Shown piece after piece: positions 27,087 to 36,239 of a stretch of 64,000 nt of DNA (within the stretch, counting starts at the first letter, position 1; every line of letters begins with the position of its first letter). The notes under the pieces are model-generated. The model made no database searches. It was given only the letters and a program-made list of their open reading frames with translations, and was not told where the DNA came from. Made by a program: the position numbers and the translations under genes. The DNA is from Paracoccaceae bacterium (GTDB taxonomy: Bacteria; Pseudomonadota; Alphaproteobacteria; Rhodobacterales; Rhodobacteraceae), in assembly GCA_026706985.1 (NCBI GenBank), contig JAPOXR010000061.1:45145-109144 (forward strand), read 5' to 3'.

Positions 27087-27782
27087 TCAGTATCCGAGCA
27101 ACTCATCGACCCATCGGGGAACGATTTCGCCGGCCGGTCCCCGGCGCGCTTCCGAAAAAGCGTGCGTAATGATGGTTTCGACAAGATTGAATTCGATGGT
27201 CCGCGCACCGGCATCGGCGGCGTCGAAGACGAGCGAATTCGCCGGGCTGACTTCACCCGAAGTTCCGATGGCGGCAAAAATATCCGCCGCCGCGACGAGC
27301 TCATCAATCCGCTGTGTGTGGTACGGCATCTCGCCGAACCAAACGACATCGGGCCGCACCCGGCAGCACTTGCATACCGGACATTTGTCGCCGCAGGATA
27401 TGTCTCCCCCTGCCGGCCAGCGATGCCCGCAGTTTCCACACAAGGCACCGCTCAGTTCGCCATGCATGTGCAGAACATCCCGGGAGCCGGCCCGCTCATG
27501 CAGATCGTCAACATTCTGGGTGACTATGCAGGTGTCCATCTGCGACTCCAATCGCGCAAGCGCCAGATGCGCCGCATTCGGTTCGACCTTCCTCAGCGCT
27601 GATCTGCGGGCATTGTAGAATGCCTGCACCAGTTCCGGGTTGCGTCGAAATCCATCCGGCGTCGCAACTTCGTTGAGATCGTATCTGCTCCACACCCCGT
27701 CCGGGTCACGGAAAGTGGAAATCCCGCTCTCAGCGGAAATCCCCGCACCTGTGAGAATGACAATCCGCCTGGCACCGCGCAT
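27087..27782 (-). CDS. cobB: NAD-dependent protein deacylase (sirtuin, CobB class III type)
   Basis: A 231-aa sirtuin. NAD site motifs are LTGAGISAESGI and FRDPDG; QNVDDLHERAG and HMHGE carry the catalytic His. A zinc cluster is formed by CGNC and CPVC, and GTSGEVSPA follows. The FYNARR segment provides the Tyr-x-x-Arg that in CobB/SIRT5 recognises succinyl or malonyl groups, so desuccinylation is likely as well as deacetylation. It begins 4 bp after the mcd-type gene on the other side but on the same strand, and may be expressed separately. The 132 bp downstream show nothing recognisable. Confidence 0.93.
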   Translation of the reverse strand: MRGARRIVILTGAGISAESGISTFRDPDGVWSRYDLNEVATPDGFRRNPELVQAFYNARRSALRKVEPNAAHLALARLESQMDTCIVTQNVDDLHERAGSRDVLHMHGELSGALCGNCGHRWPAGGDISCGDKCPVCKCCRVRPDVVWFGEMPYHTQRIDELVAAADIFAAIGTSGEVSPANSLVFDAADAGARTIEFNLVETIITHAFSEARRGPAGEIVPRWVDELLGY

Positions 27783-27785
27783 GTT

Positions 27786-29456
27786 TCAATTGACGCCCGG
27801 CTTCAACGACTGAGCCGCGATAACCCCGGCCTGGATTTCGGATGCACCCTCAAAAATGCTGAGGATCCTGGCGTCGCACAGGATTCGACTGACAGGGGAT
27901 TCAAGGGCAAATCCGTTACCGCCATGAATCTGCACCGCATTGTCGGCCGCCGTCCAGGCAACGCGGGCGGCCAGCATTTTCGCCATTCCCGCCTCAAGAT
28001 CGCAGCGCCGCCCGCTATCCTTGCTGTCGGCGGCAAAATAGGTCAATTGCCGGCAGGCCATGATCTCCGCCGCCATCAGCGCCAATTTTGATGCGACGCG
28101 CGGGAAGTCGATCAGTCTTTTTCCGAATTGCCGTCTTTCGGATGCGTATCGCAGAGCCGCATCCAGCGCCGACTGAGCGACGCCGATGGCACGGGCGGCG
28201 GTCTGAATCCGTGCCGATTCGAAGGTTTCCATCAGCTGTCTGAAACCCTGACCCTCGACTCCCCCGAGCAGCGAGTCCGCATCCACCCGGAAGCCATCAA
28301 ATTCGACACTGTATTCCTTCATTCCCCGGTAACCGATAACTTCGATTTCGAATCCTGAAATCCCCTCATCCGGAAACATATCGGAGCCTTCACACGGCCG
28401 CTTCTCGGCGACAAACATCGACAATCCCCGATAGTCCCGGCTGCTGCGGTCCGTGCGTGCCAGCAAGGTCAGCATATTGGCTCTGGCCGCATGGGTGATC
28501 CATGTCTTGGAGCCCTGTATACGGTAACCATCACTGGATTTCTCAGCCCGGGTCGACAGCGATCCGAGATCAGATCCGGCTCCCGGCTCGGTAAACACCG
28601 CGGTCGGCAGAATCTCGCCGCAGGCGATTTTCGGCAGCCAGCTGCCTTTCTGCGTTTCGGTGCCGCCGCAACGGATCAATTCCGCGGCGATTTCGGACCG
28701 TGTGGCAAGCGATCCCACTCCGAGATGGCCGCGCGACAATTCCTCCGAGACCACGCACATCGCGGTTTTCGGCATTCCGGCACCGCCGAACCGTTCCGGA
28801 ATCGTCAGCCCGAACACGCCCATTTCGGCGATTTCTTCAACCAAAGCGGTTGGGATGAGCAGATCATCCAGATGCCAGCCCTGTGCGTATGGCACAATTC
28901 TGTCATCAGAGAAGCGTCGGATCTGGCCGCGGATTTCCTCCATTTCATCGTCTAACCCGCTGGCACCGAACATCGCCGCGCCGACATCATGCAGCATGAG
29001 TTCGACCAGGCGGGCCCGCGCATCGGCACTGTTTCCGGCGATGAGATGACGGATCGGGAGCGGCATGTCCGTCTGCGCCGACTGGTCTTCCGGCATGAGA
29101 TCGTGAAGGCGGGCGAATTCACTCTGGTTCATCGGAATACCGCCGAAAAACTGCGCCGCATACTCGCCGCACACGATCTGCAGCAACAGCCGTTCGATCT
29201 CACCGAAACGGCCCTCGGATTCGAGACTCTGTGACCAGCGATGCATTTGCCTCAGCGCTTCCAGCACCGTCGCGAACCAGGCGAATGCATGTCCCGCGGA
29301 TTGCTCATGCGCATGCACCCGTCCCTTTTGGTCGCAAATCCTGCCCTGCAATGATGACTTCACATCCTGCAGAAGCTGTTCAAGAAGGGTTATGCATGTG
29401 CCAAGCTGCGGACCGGACTGCCGGTCGTGACTCGATTCCTGTATGGGCTGCGACAT
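27786..29456 (-). CDS. mcd: Probable (2S)-methylsuccinyl-CoA dehydrogenase (ethylmalonyl-CoA pathway)
   Basis: A 556-aa acyl-CoA dehydrogenase with an unusually long N-terminal extension (about 150 residues before the standard fold), the hallmark of Mcd. FAD and substrate segments are clear: AVFTEPGAGSDLGSL, GSKTWITHAARANML, ERRQFGKRL, and the C-terminal IHGGNGFALESPVSRILCDARI with FEGASEIQ. Mcd oxidises (2S)-methylsuccinyl-CoA to mesaconyl-CoA in acetyl-CoA assimilation without isocitrate lyase. Start MSQPIQES at 29456 is preferred over the track's 29513, which would enter the divergent TauE gene region. Other pathway genes (ccr, mch, meaA) are not in the window. Confidence 0.82.
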   Translation of the reverse strand: MSQPIQESSHDRQSGPQLGTCITLLEQLLQDVKSSLQGRICDQKGRVHAHEQSAGHAFAWFATVLEALRQMHRWSQSLESEGRFGEIERLLLQIVCGEYAAQFFGGIPMNQSEFARLHDLMPEDQSAQTDMPLPIRHLIAGNSADARARLVELMLHDVGAAMFGASGLDDEMEEIRGQIRRFSDDRIVPYAQGWHLDDLLIPTALVEEIAEMGVFGLTIPERFGGAGMPKTAMCVVSEELSRGHLGVGSLATRSEIAAELIRCGGTETQKGSWLPKIACGEILPTAVFTEPGAGSDLGSLSTRAEKSSDGYRIQGSKTWITHAARANMLTLLARTDRSSRDYRGLSMFVAEKRPCEGSDMFPDEGISGFEIEVIGYRGMKEYSVEFDGFRVDADSLLGGVEGQGFRQLMETFESARIQTAARAIGVAQSALDAALRYASERRQFGKRLIDFPRVASKLALMAAEIMACRQLTYFAADSKDSGRRCDLEAGMAKMLAARVAWTAADNAVQIHGGNGFALESPVSRILCDARILSIFEGASEIQAGVIAAQSLKPGVN

Positions 29457-29533
29457 GAAAGGTAATTCGATCCTGGGACGGGTGCAGCTAAACCGCCCGG
29501 CGCAAACCCGCAAGAGTTATACGTTCTGAACAG

Positions 29534-30280
29534 ATGGAACCCCACCTGCTCATTGCACTCATATGTCTGGCGCTGAGCGCCGGCTTCATCAAAGGCATCA
29601 CCGGATTCGCCTTTCCGATGATCATGTTTTCCGGAATGTCCGTCTTCCTCGAGCCGGGTGAAGCTGTGGCTCTGCTTGCCTTCCCGCTGCTTGCGGTCAA
29701 TCTGCTGCAGGCATTTCAATTCGGCCCCGCCGCCGCCCGGCGTGAAATCCGGGCATGTCTTCCGATGACAGTGGCGCTCTGTATCGCCATCATCGCAGCC
29801 GCTCCGCTGGTGAACATCCTCGAGCCGGCGCAGCTTTTCACCGTGCTCGGGCTCGTGATCACGGTCACAGCCGCCATTCAATTGGTCGGCGTCAGGCTTC
29901 GACTTCCCGCGCATCTGCACCGACCCGGCGCCATTGCCGCCGGCATAGCGGCGGGGTTCTGCGGCGGCTTTGCCGGAGTCTGGGCGCCGCTGATTGTCCT
30001 GTTTCTGCTCGCACTGGAAATCGACAAACAAACCCAGATTGTGCGTCAGGGCATCATCTACAGCGCCGGTTCACTGGTACTCATCGCCGCGCATCACCGC
30101 ACCGGTGTGCTCGGAGCAGAAAACCTCCCGCTCTCGCTGCTGCTCATCCTGCCGGCGGTGCTTGGACTGGGTGCCGGAGCAATCGTGCTCAGTCGCCTCA
30201 ATCGAACCGTTTTCGTGAAGGCCACATTGCTGGTTCTGATCGCAGCGGGCATTAATCTGCTCTGGCGGGCGGTCAGTTGA
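29534..30280 (+). CDS. Sulfite exporter TauE/SafE family membrane protein
   Basis: A 248-aa integral membrane protein with about eight helices in two TauE repeats; GFIKGITGFAFPMIMF and GFCGGFAGVWAPLIVLFLLA are the paired glycine-rich family motifs. Members move sulfur-containing or organic anions; the substrate is unknown. It is divergent from mcd with a 77-bp gap that must hold both promoters, and converges with pckA. Confidence 0.87.
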   Translation: MEPHLLIALICLALSAGFIKGITGFAFPMIMFSGMSVFLEPGEAVALLAFPLLAVNLLQAFQFGPAAARREIRACLPMTVALCIAIIAAAPLVNILEPAQLFTVLGLVITVTAAIQLVGVRLRLPAHLHRPGAIAAGIAAGFCGGFAGVWAPLIVLFLLALEIDKQTQIVRQGIIYSAGSLVLIAAHHRTGVLGAENLPLSLLLILPAVLGLGAGAIVLSRLNRTVFVKATLLVLIAAGINLLWRAVS

Positions 30281-30297
30281 CCAGTCGCCGAATGCAT

Positions 30298-31845
30298 CTA
30301 ACTGCGCTTGAACCTGGCAAAATTGTCACTGAATTCCCCGGCGATTTTCGCCGCCGCGGCATCATATTCAGTTTCGCTCTGCCAACTCCTGCGTGGCATG
30401 AGCATATCCCCGGGAACGGAAGGCACCGACTGCGGGACGGCGAGGCCGAAGCCTGTTTCCACGGCAAACCGGCAGTCCTCCAGGGAGCCCGAAAGCGCCG
30501 CCGAAATCAGGGCGCGTGTGACGGCGAGCGGAATCCGTTTGCCGACACCATAGCCGCCACCGGTCCAACCTGTGTTCACCAGCCAGCAGGCGGCGCCGGT
30601 CTCCTGGATTCTCCGCTTCAGAAGGCGGCCGTATATTTCCGGATGCAGGGGCAGAAAGGGGCTGCCGAAACATGCGGAAAAGATCGATTTCGGCTGTGTC
30701 AGACCTTGCTCGGTGCCCGGAATCCGGGCCGTGTAGCCGGAAAGGAAGTGATGCATGGCCTGATCCGGAGTCAGCTTCGCTATCGGCGGCAGCACAGCAT
30801 TCATGTCGCAGGTCAGCATAAAGATGTGCTTCGGATGCCCGGCCATGCCGGATGATGATGCGCCCGCCACCGCGCTCAGCGGATAGGAACTGCGCCCATT
30901 TGCGGTAATGCTGTCATCGGCGAAATCGGGTTGACGCGTCTGCGGGTCGAAAACAACATTTTCCAGGATTGTGCCGGCCGCTGTGGATGCGGCGTAAATT
31001 TCCGGCTCCGACAACGCGGTTAAATTCAACACCTTGGCATAGCAGCCATTTTCAATATTGAAGATGCCGTCAGCCGTCCAGGCATGCTCATCATCACCGA
31101 TCAATTCGCGCTCGGAAGTGGCTGACAATGTGGTTTTTCCGGTGCCGGAAAGGCCGAAAAATATTGCCGAATCCGTGGTATCGCCGGGTGCCTGATTGGC
31201 GGCGCAGTGCATCGGCAGCACATCCCGGTCAGGATACAGGAAATTGACCAGGGTGAAGACCGACTTCTTGATCTCGCCGGAGTAACCTGTGCCGCCGATC
31301 AGGACGATCCGTTTCTCAAGATTGATCGCGATCACGGTTTCCGACCGACAGCCATGGCGTTCCGGCCGCGCCCGGAATGACGGGCAGTCAATGAGCAGAA
31401 AATCAGGTGACGGCTCCCGCCCGGTGGGTTCGGGGCGCAGCATGTACCGGCTGTACAGGCTGTGCCAGGCCAGTTCGGTCACGATACGTACCTTTAGGCT
31501 GCATGATGGGTCAGCCCCGGCGAGCGTATCCTGAATAAAGACCTCCCGATCGGACAGATGCCGGCAAAAATCGGCCCAGAGCAGGTCAAATTTTCCGCTG
31601 TCCAGTAATTTGTTCTGTTCAAGCCAGATGCGTTCCACCTGAGCCGGGGCGGCGGTGAAATATTTATCCTCCGCCGAACGGCCGGTCCGCGCACCTGACT
31701 TCACCAGCAATGTATAACCGGCACCGGTCTTTGCCTCGCCGCGCAACAGTGCCAACTCCAAAAGCCGTGGCCCGGTCAATCCCGTATGCAGGGCGGCCGC
31801 CGCGATCTTTTCCCCGTTGAAGTGAAATGATGCGTGACCGGGCAT
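30298..31845 (-). CDS. pckA: Phosphoenolpyruvate carboxykinase (ATP)
   Basis: Converts oxaloacetate and ATP to PEP and CO2, the entry step of gluconeogenesis. About 515 aa. Hallmarks are GGTGYSGEIKKSVFT, the kinase-1a loop FGLSGTGKTTLS, the metal site IGDDEHAW, and NTGWTGGGYGVGKR. The start is either ATG 31845 or TTG 31857; the TTG would overlap the upstream gene's stop (TTGA), hinting at translational coupling. Presence with mcd fits growth on C2 compounds. It converges on the TauE gene. Confidence 0.96.
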   Translation of the reverse strand: MPGHASFHFNGEKIAAAALHTGLTGPRLLELALLRGEAKTGAGYTLLVKSGARTGRSAEDKYFTAAPAQVERIWLEQNKLLDSGKFDLLWADFCRHLSDREVFIQDTLAGADPSCSLKVRIVTELAWHSLYSRYMLRPEPTGREPSPDFLLIDCPSFRARPERHGCRSETVIAINLEKRIVLIGGTGYSGEIKKSVFTLVNFLYPDRDVLPMHCAANQAPGDTTDSAIFFGLSGTGKTTLSATSERELIGDDEHAWTADGIFNIENGCYAKVLNLTALSEPEIYAASTAAGTILENVVFDPQTRQPDFADDSITANGRSSYPLSAVAGASSSGMAGHPKHIFMLTCDMNAVLPPIAKLTPDQAMHHFLSGYTARIPGTEQGLTQPKSIFSACFGSPFLPLHPEIYGRLLKRRIQETGAACWLVNTGWTGGGYGVGKRIPLAVTRALISAALSGSLEDCRFAVETGFGLAVPQSVPSVPGDMLMPRRSWQSETEYDAAAAKIAGEFSDNFARFKRS

Positions 31846-31853
31846 CGGGGATT

Positions 31854-32489
31854 TCAACCGGCGACAGCGGTAAGGCGACGGGTCAACAGGCGAAACGGCA
31901 ACAGTGCAAGCAGCGCGACCGCCAGTTTCACGCCCAAATCGGCTGCCGCCAAACTCATCCAGAAAGGGACATCCGCCCCGAAGCCGAGAAACCGGCTTGA
32001 TTCGTTTGCCCAGGAGACATCATTCGATGGCTCAAGAAAGGATAGCTGGGCCGAGAACGCGATGCCGAAAAACACGAAACTGTCCACCAAAGACCCGACA
32101 AAGGTCGAGACCAGCGGCGGCTTCCACCAAACGCCCAGCCGCAGCCGGTCGAACAGGGCAATATCCAGCAACTGGGCGATTAGGAAAGCGGTTCCCGAAC
32201 CAATGGCGATACGGAAACTGACCAAACTACCGGACGGCCCCTCAATCATACTGCCGACCAACGAGCACAGTATGCCGGTTGCGAATCCCCAGGCGACAAC
32301 CCGCCTTGCCGCCGACGGTCCATGCACCCGGTTGATGATGTCCGTCACCAGAAACGCGAACGGATATGTGAAAGCCCCCCAGGTCAGGAAATCACCGAAC
32401 AGGAACTGCACCAGTATATTGGACAGCAGAACGATCGCGGCCATGGCCGCTATGCCGCCGGCAATCGATGTATTGGAAGAAGCGTTCAT
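31854..32489 (-). CDS. Queuosine precursor transporter (YhhQ/VUT family)
   Basis: A 211-aa membrane protein with about six helices. LSNILVQFLFGDFLTWGAFTYPFAFLVTD and the later WKPPLVSTFVGSLVDSFVFFGIAF are the YhhQ pattern. The family imports preQ0/preQ1, the precursor of the queuosine tRNA base. Start 32489 (MNASSNTS) avoids ten non-family residues. Its stop overlaps the possible TTG start of pckA, so the two are probably in one transcript. Confidence 0.88.
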   Translation of the reverse strand: MNASSNTSIAGGIAAMAAIVLLSNILVQFLFGDFLTWGAFTYPFAFLVTDIINRVHGPSAARRVVAWGFATGILCSLVGSMIEGPSGSLVSFRIAIGSGTAFLIAQLLDIALFDRLRLGVWWKPPLVSTFVGSLVDSFVFFGIAFSAQLSFLEPSNDVSWANESSRFLGFGADVPFWMSLAAADLGVKLAVALLALLPFRLLTRRLTAVAG

Positions 32490-32621
32490 GTTCTGGAAGT
32501 CGGGTTGCTGCGCGGCCAAGTGGCGAGATTCCGGATATTGTGCATGCCGGTTCCGGCCGGCCGGATACGGAGCCCTATAGAGACGGTAACACCCTGTCTC
32601 AAGTGCGTATCATGTGCCCGA

Positions 32622-33809
32622 TCACAACCCGACCTCCAACATCGCGCCGGCAAGAACCGGAATCGACTCCTCATTCAGCCCCGCCACATTGATGCGGCTG
32701 TCTCCGACCATATAGATGCCCTTGTCCGAGCGCATCCGCATCACCTGTTTCCCGGTGGCTCCGAGTAGCGAGAACATGCCTCTGTGGGCTGCGATGAATC
32801 CAAACCGGTCGGAACCCGAGAGACGACGCAGCTCGCCGGCCAGCGACTGGCGGAGTCGAAGCATGCGTTCGCGGATTTCACGCAACTCACTTTCCCACTC
32901 GGCCCTGAGTTCGTGATCCTGCAGAATCATGGTGACAAGCCTGGCGCCATGATCCGGTGGAAAGGAGAAATTCTGCCGGTTCAGATGCGCCAGCGTTGCC
33001 TGGGTCCTGGTGGCGGCTGCCGCGGATTCGGCGATCGCTAACAACAACCCTGTGCGTTCCCGGTAAATTCCGAAATTCTTTGAACAGCTGGCGGCGATCA
33101 ACATCTCCGGCAGTCGCGACGCAAGTAGCCGCACCCCCGCCGCATCCTCGTCCAGCCCATCTCCGAACCCCTGATAGGCAATATCGATCAGGGGGACCAA
33201 TCCTTTCGCCAGAACCAGATCGGAGACCGCCTGCCAGGCGGCCGCATCCAGATTTGCACCGGTCGGATTATGGCAACAGCCATGCAGGACGAGAACGTCA
33301 CCCGCATGCGCTTCCTCCAGATCCCGCATCATCGCATCAAAATCGACAGCCCGGCTGTGCCCGTCGAAATAACGGTAATTGCGGGTCGGAAGTCCGAGAT
33401 GGTCAGCTATCGAAAGATGGTTCGGCCAAGAGGGATCCGATATCCAGACTCGGGCGGAGGGTGAGGCGAGTTTGACCAGTTCAAGCGCCTGGCGCACCGC
33501 ACCGGTGCCGCCGGGCGTATGCACCGACGCCAGCCTGCCGGAGGGAACGCTGTCGGCGAGTGTCAACCCGGTCATTGCGTCGCGGAATTCAGCTTCACCG
33601 GCAAGCCCGGTATAGGCCTTTGTTTTTTCGGTTTCCCACAACCGCATTTCGGCGCGTTTGACGGCGCTCATGATCGGCGTGGTGCCGGACCGATCACGGT
33701 AGACCCCGACCCCAAGGTCATATTTCTGCGTCCTCGGATCGTCGCGGAATTCCTGAATGAGCCGGATTATCTTGTCCTGTGGCTGTTCTTTCAGGGATTG
33801 CAGCATCAT
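32622..33809 (-). CDS. Aromatic/aspartate aminotransferase (class I, TyrB/AspC type)
   Basis: A 395-aa PLP enzyme of the AspC/TyrB subgroup: YDLGVGVYRDRSGTTP near the N-terminus, HTPGGTGAVRQALEL, GCCHNPTGANLD, SCSKNFGIYRERTG with the PLP Lys, and C-terminal RINVAGLNEESI. It transfers amino groups between aspartate or aromatic amino acids and 2-oxoglutarate. Its ATG overlaps the stop of the GNAT gene (ATGA), so it is the third gene of a sseA–GNAT–aminotransferase operon. Confidence 0.93.
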   Translation of the reverse strand: MMLQSLKEQPQDKIIRLIQEFRDDPRTQKYDLGVGVYRDRSGTTPIMSAVKRAEMRLWETEKTKAYTGLAGEAEFRDAMTGLTLADSVPSGRLASVHTPGGTGAVRQALELVKLASPSARVWISDPSWPNHLSIADHLGLPTRNYRYFDGHSRAVDFDAMMRDLEEAHAGDVLVLHGCCHNPTGANLDAAAWQAVSDLVLAKGLVPLIDIAYQGFGDGLDEDAAGVRLLASRLPEMLIAASCSKNFGIYRERTGLLLAIAESAAAATRTQATLAHLNRQNFSFPPDHGARLVTMILQDHELRAEWESELREIRERMLRLRQSLAGELRRLSGSDRFGFIAAHRGMFSLLGATGKQVMRMRSDKGIYMVGDSRINVAGLNEESIPVLAGAMLEVGL

Positions 33810-34369
33810 TTATCCTTTCCTTGCGGATTGAGCCGGGAGCTCCGGACCGACCGCGTCCGTTCCTCACTTCTGACATGTGTGAAGCCCCGGCTTTCATATA
33901 GAGGCAGGGCACGGGGATGATCCAGCGTGCAGGTGTTTACGGTGATTTTCCTCACCCCGGGCATGGCCCAGCCACGGGCAATGGCCTGATCAAGCAGCCA
34001 ACCGCCCAGACCCTTTCCGATGGCCTGTTTCACCAGGCCAAAATAGGAAATATCGCAGATCCCGGCGCTCCGCGTATCCAGAACGAAGAAACCCTGCGGC
34101 CAGCCACCGATTATCATAGTGAACATGCGTGTCTCCGGAGACCGGACATAGGCTGCGACGATATCCGCATCTTCCAGATGCATGTCCTCCCACACATACT
34201 CGCCTCCGACGGCGTCATACATGGCGAAGAAATACCAAGTCGGGAAATCCCTGGCTTCCAGCAACTGGACATTCCGCTCCGGCGAACGACCCGCCCCTTG
34301 GGACGGCGCACGCATCTCCAGCCAATCCACCCGATAGCTGAGAACGTGGCATTCCTTTGCCGATGTCAT
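33806..34369 (-). CDS. GNAT-family N-acetyltransferase
   Basis: A 187-aa protein with a GNAT fold in the middle. FFVLDTRSAGICDISYFGL is the central sheet, QAIGKGLGGWLLDQAI is the acetyl-CoA pyrophosphate loop (Q/RxxGxG/A), and the final ALPLYESRGF is the typical β-hairpin. The substrate is unknown. Start 34369 gives an ATGA overlap with sseA upstream; the stop overlaps the aminotransferase start in the same way. Confidence 0.88.
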   Translation of the reverse strand: MTSAKECHVLSYRVDWLEMRAPSQGAGRSPERNVQLLEARDFPTWYFFAMYDAVGGEYVWEDMHLEDADIVAAYVRSPETRMFTMIIGGWPQGFFVLDTRSAGICDISYFGLVKQAIGKGLGGWLLDQAIARGWAMPGVRKITVNTCTLDHPRALPLYESRGFTHVRSEERTRSVRSSRLNPQGKDK

Positions 34370-35217
34370 CCGGTTTCGATCGGCAGATCGGCGCGCCCAC
34401 CCCATTCTGACCATGATCCGTCATAGAGTGAATGATCACGATGGCCGAGAATCTCGAGCGCCAGACTAATGATCGCCGCTGCAACTCCGGAGCCGCAGCT
34501 GGTGATGACCGGTTGGTCAAGATTGACGCCGGCGGCGGCAAACACCTCCGTGAGCTCGCCGTGACTCTTGAAAGTCCGGTCCGGTCGAAGCAGCGAACTG
34601 TATGGAATATTGAGCGAATTCGGAATGTGGCCTGAACGCAGTCCGGGTCGCGGCTCCTGCGCCTCGCCACGGAAACGGTCCGACGGACGCGCATCAATGA
34701 TCTGAGCGCCGCCGCAGTCGGATGCCCGGGCGACTTCCTCCACCTGGCGCAGCATATAGGATTGCCGCCTCGGAGTCAGATGGTACCGCTTGCCGGCAAC
34801 CACTTCCGCCGTGGTTTCCCTGCCCTCCCGCATCCATTTCGGTAAACCGCCATCAAGGACTGCGACATCAAAAAAACCCATATAGCGGAACAGCCACCAG
34901 ACACGCGCCGCCGAGAACATACCGACGCTGTCATAGACAACAATCTGATGACCATCGCCGATGCCGGCATGGCGCAGTTTGGAGACAAACACTTCCGGCG
35001 GCGGAGCCATATGCGGCAAGGCTGAATCTCGGTCACAGATCTCATCAATGTCGAAAAACACCGCCCCTGGAATGTGGCACCCGGCGAATTCCGCACGGCC
35101 ATCGCGGCCCGCATTCGGCAGATGCCAGGAACCGTCGATGATCCGGATATCCGGCTTGCCGATATGCCGGCCCAGCCAATCGGTGGACACCAGTAGCTGC
35201 GGTTCCTCATATGCCAT
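34366..35217 (-). CDS. sseA: 3-mercaptopyruvate sulfurtransferase
   Basis: A 283-aa two-rhodanese-domain protein. The inactive N-terminal domain has IRIIDGSWHLPN and the C-terminal one carries the active loop SCGSGVAAAI (CGSGVTA-like, mercaptopyruvate type). The HIPGAVFFDID motif opens the first domain and SGHIPNSLNIPY the second. It transfers sulfur from 3-mercaptopyruvate. Start 35217 (MAYEEPQLLVS) is preferred. It lies 10 bp after smpB and starts the sseA–GNAT–aminotransferase run. Confidence 0.94.
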   Translation of the reverse strand: MAYEEPQLLVSTDWLGRHIGKPDIRIIDGSWHLPNAGRDGRAEFAGCHIPGAVFFDIDEICDRDSALPHMAPPPEVFVSKLRHAGIGDGHQIVVYDSVGMFSAARVWWLFRYMGFFDVAVLDGGLPKWMREGRETTAEVVAGKRYHLTPRRQSYMLRQVEEVARASDCGGAQIIDARPSDRFRGEAQEPRPGLRSGHIPNSLNIPYSSLLRPDRTFKSHGELTEVFAAAGVNLDQPVITSCGSGVAAAIISLALEILGHRDHSLYDGSWSEWGGRADLPIETG

Positions 35218-35227
35218 CTTCAATCTT

Positions 35228-35704
35228 TCAACCCCGTTCGCGAAGTAGGCGTGCCTGCTCACGCTGCCAGTCGCGCCGGCGTTGCAACTGTCGCTTGTCG
35301 ACCCGTTTGCGTCCCCGCGCGATGCCTATTTTCAATTTGGCAATTCCCTTATGGTTGAAAAACAACCGCATGGGAACCAGCGTGAATCCTTCGCGCTTAG
35401 TCGCCGACCAGAGCTTGGCGAGTTCCCGTTGGCGGACCAGGAGCTTACGCTTCCGCCGGTCATCATGGTTAAATGCGCTGGATTTCGAATACGGCGAGAT
35501 CGACCCGTTGATCAGCCATAATTCGCCGTCTTCAACCGCGGCATAACTCTCAACTATGGAAGCCTGGCCGGCGCGCAGGGATTTCACCTCTGAACCGACG
35601 AGAACCATACCGCATTCAATCTCATCCATGATCATGAAATCGAACCGGGCACGTCGGTTTTCAGCCACCACGCGAAAGTTTTTCTGCGTCGGTTTTTCCG
35701 CCAT
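35228..35704 (-). CDS. smpB: SsrA-binding protein SmpB
   Basis: A 158-aa tmRNA-binding protein. Diagnostic parts: [49 protein letters not shown], and the basic tail ([21 protein letters not shown]) that enters the ribosomal A-site. It works with tmRNA to rescue stalled ribosomes. The start at 35704 ([10 protein letters not shown]) is family-typical. In alphaproteobacteria dapA normally lies directly upstream; here 5.9 kb of accessory DNA intervenes. No tmRNA gene was seen in the window. Confidence 0.97.
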   Translation of the reverse strand: MAEKPTQKNFRVVAENRRARFDFMIMDEIECGMVLVGSEVKSLRAGQASIVESYAAVEDGELWLINGSISPYSKSSAFNHDDRRKRKLLVRQRELAKLWSATKREGFTLVPMRLFFNHKGIAKLKIGIARGRKRVDKRQLQRRRDWQREQARLLRERG

Positions 35705-36239
35705 CACTCTGCCAGTCCCAACCAATACAACCACTTGCGCTCAATCAGAAGCTGCCCAATGACACAAGAATATTGCCGCCGGGTTTGACCCGATTTTCGA
35801 ACTACCGATGACGAAGGACAATTCGTGAGGCCTGGGACGGAACGACAATGGAACTCGAGCAACAAATGCCGATTTCACTGCCCTTTTGCCAGACAACCTC
35901 TGATCGAACCTCCTCCACAATACTGGCATCCGGCAAATGGCACTCAACATTCAGTGCTCGTGAATAGACGCCCTCATCGATTGCAAGCCACTATCATTGG
36001 ACACGCCGTGCTGTGTGAGCCGGTTCTGCCACGTATTCTGCCTCTTCTGAAATAACAACCAGTGTTGACGGCATCTTGCACATCCGGCGGTTGTCACACA
36101 GGCACCGCATCGTCAGCACTCAATAACTCCACATACAATCCTCGACTGCGAATAGCGCTTTGAGGCCTGCTTAAGCTTTTGCGGCACCAGCCTGTGTATG
36201 ATACCATTTCGCGCAAATCTGAGGGAGGGAGGAGACACC
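35705..36239. other. 535-bp gap at the smpB side of the defence island
   Basis: No supported gene, RNA or repeat array apart from the short repeat at 35731. Track ORFs 35741..35950 and 35825..36055 lack domains and ribosome binding sites. It carries the smpB promoter region and the promoter of the protease gene. Confidence 0.5.
35731..35744 (+). repeat. Left copy of an imperfect direct repeat flanking the defence island
   Basis: CCACTTGCGCTCAA here corresponds to CCACTTGCCGCTCAA at 41507-41521, differing by one inserted C. The copies lie 27 bp from the smpB start and 64 bp from the dapA stop, so they bracket the whole inserted segment. It could be an integration scar or an old duplication. 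Short and imperfect, so chance is possible. Confidence 0.35.
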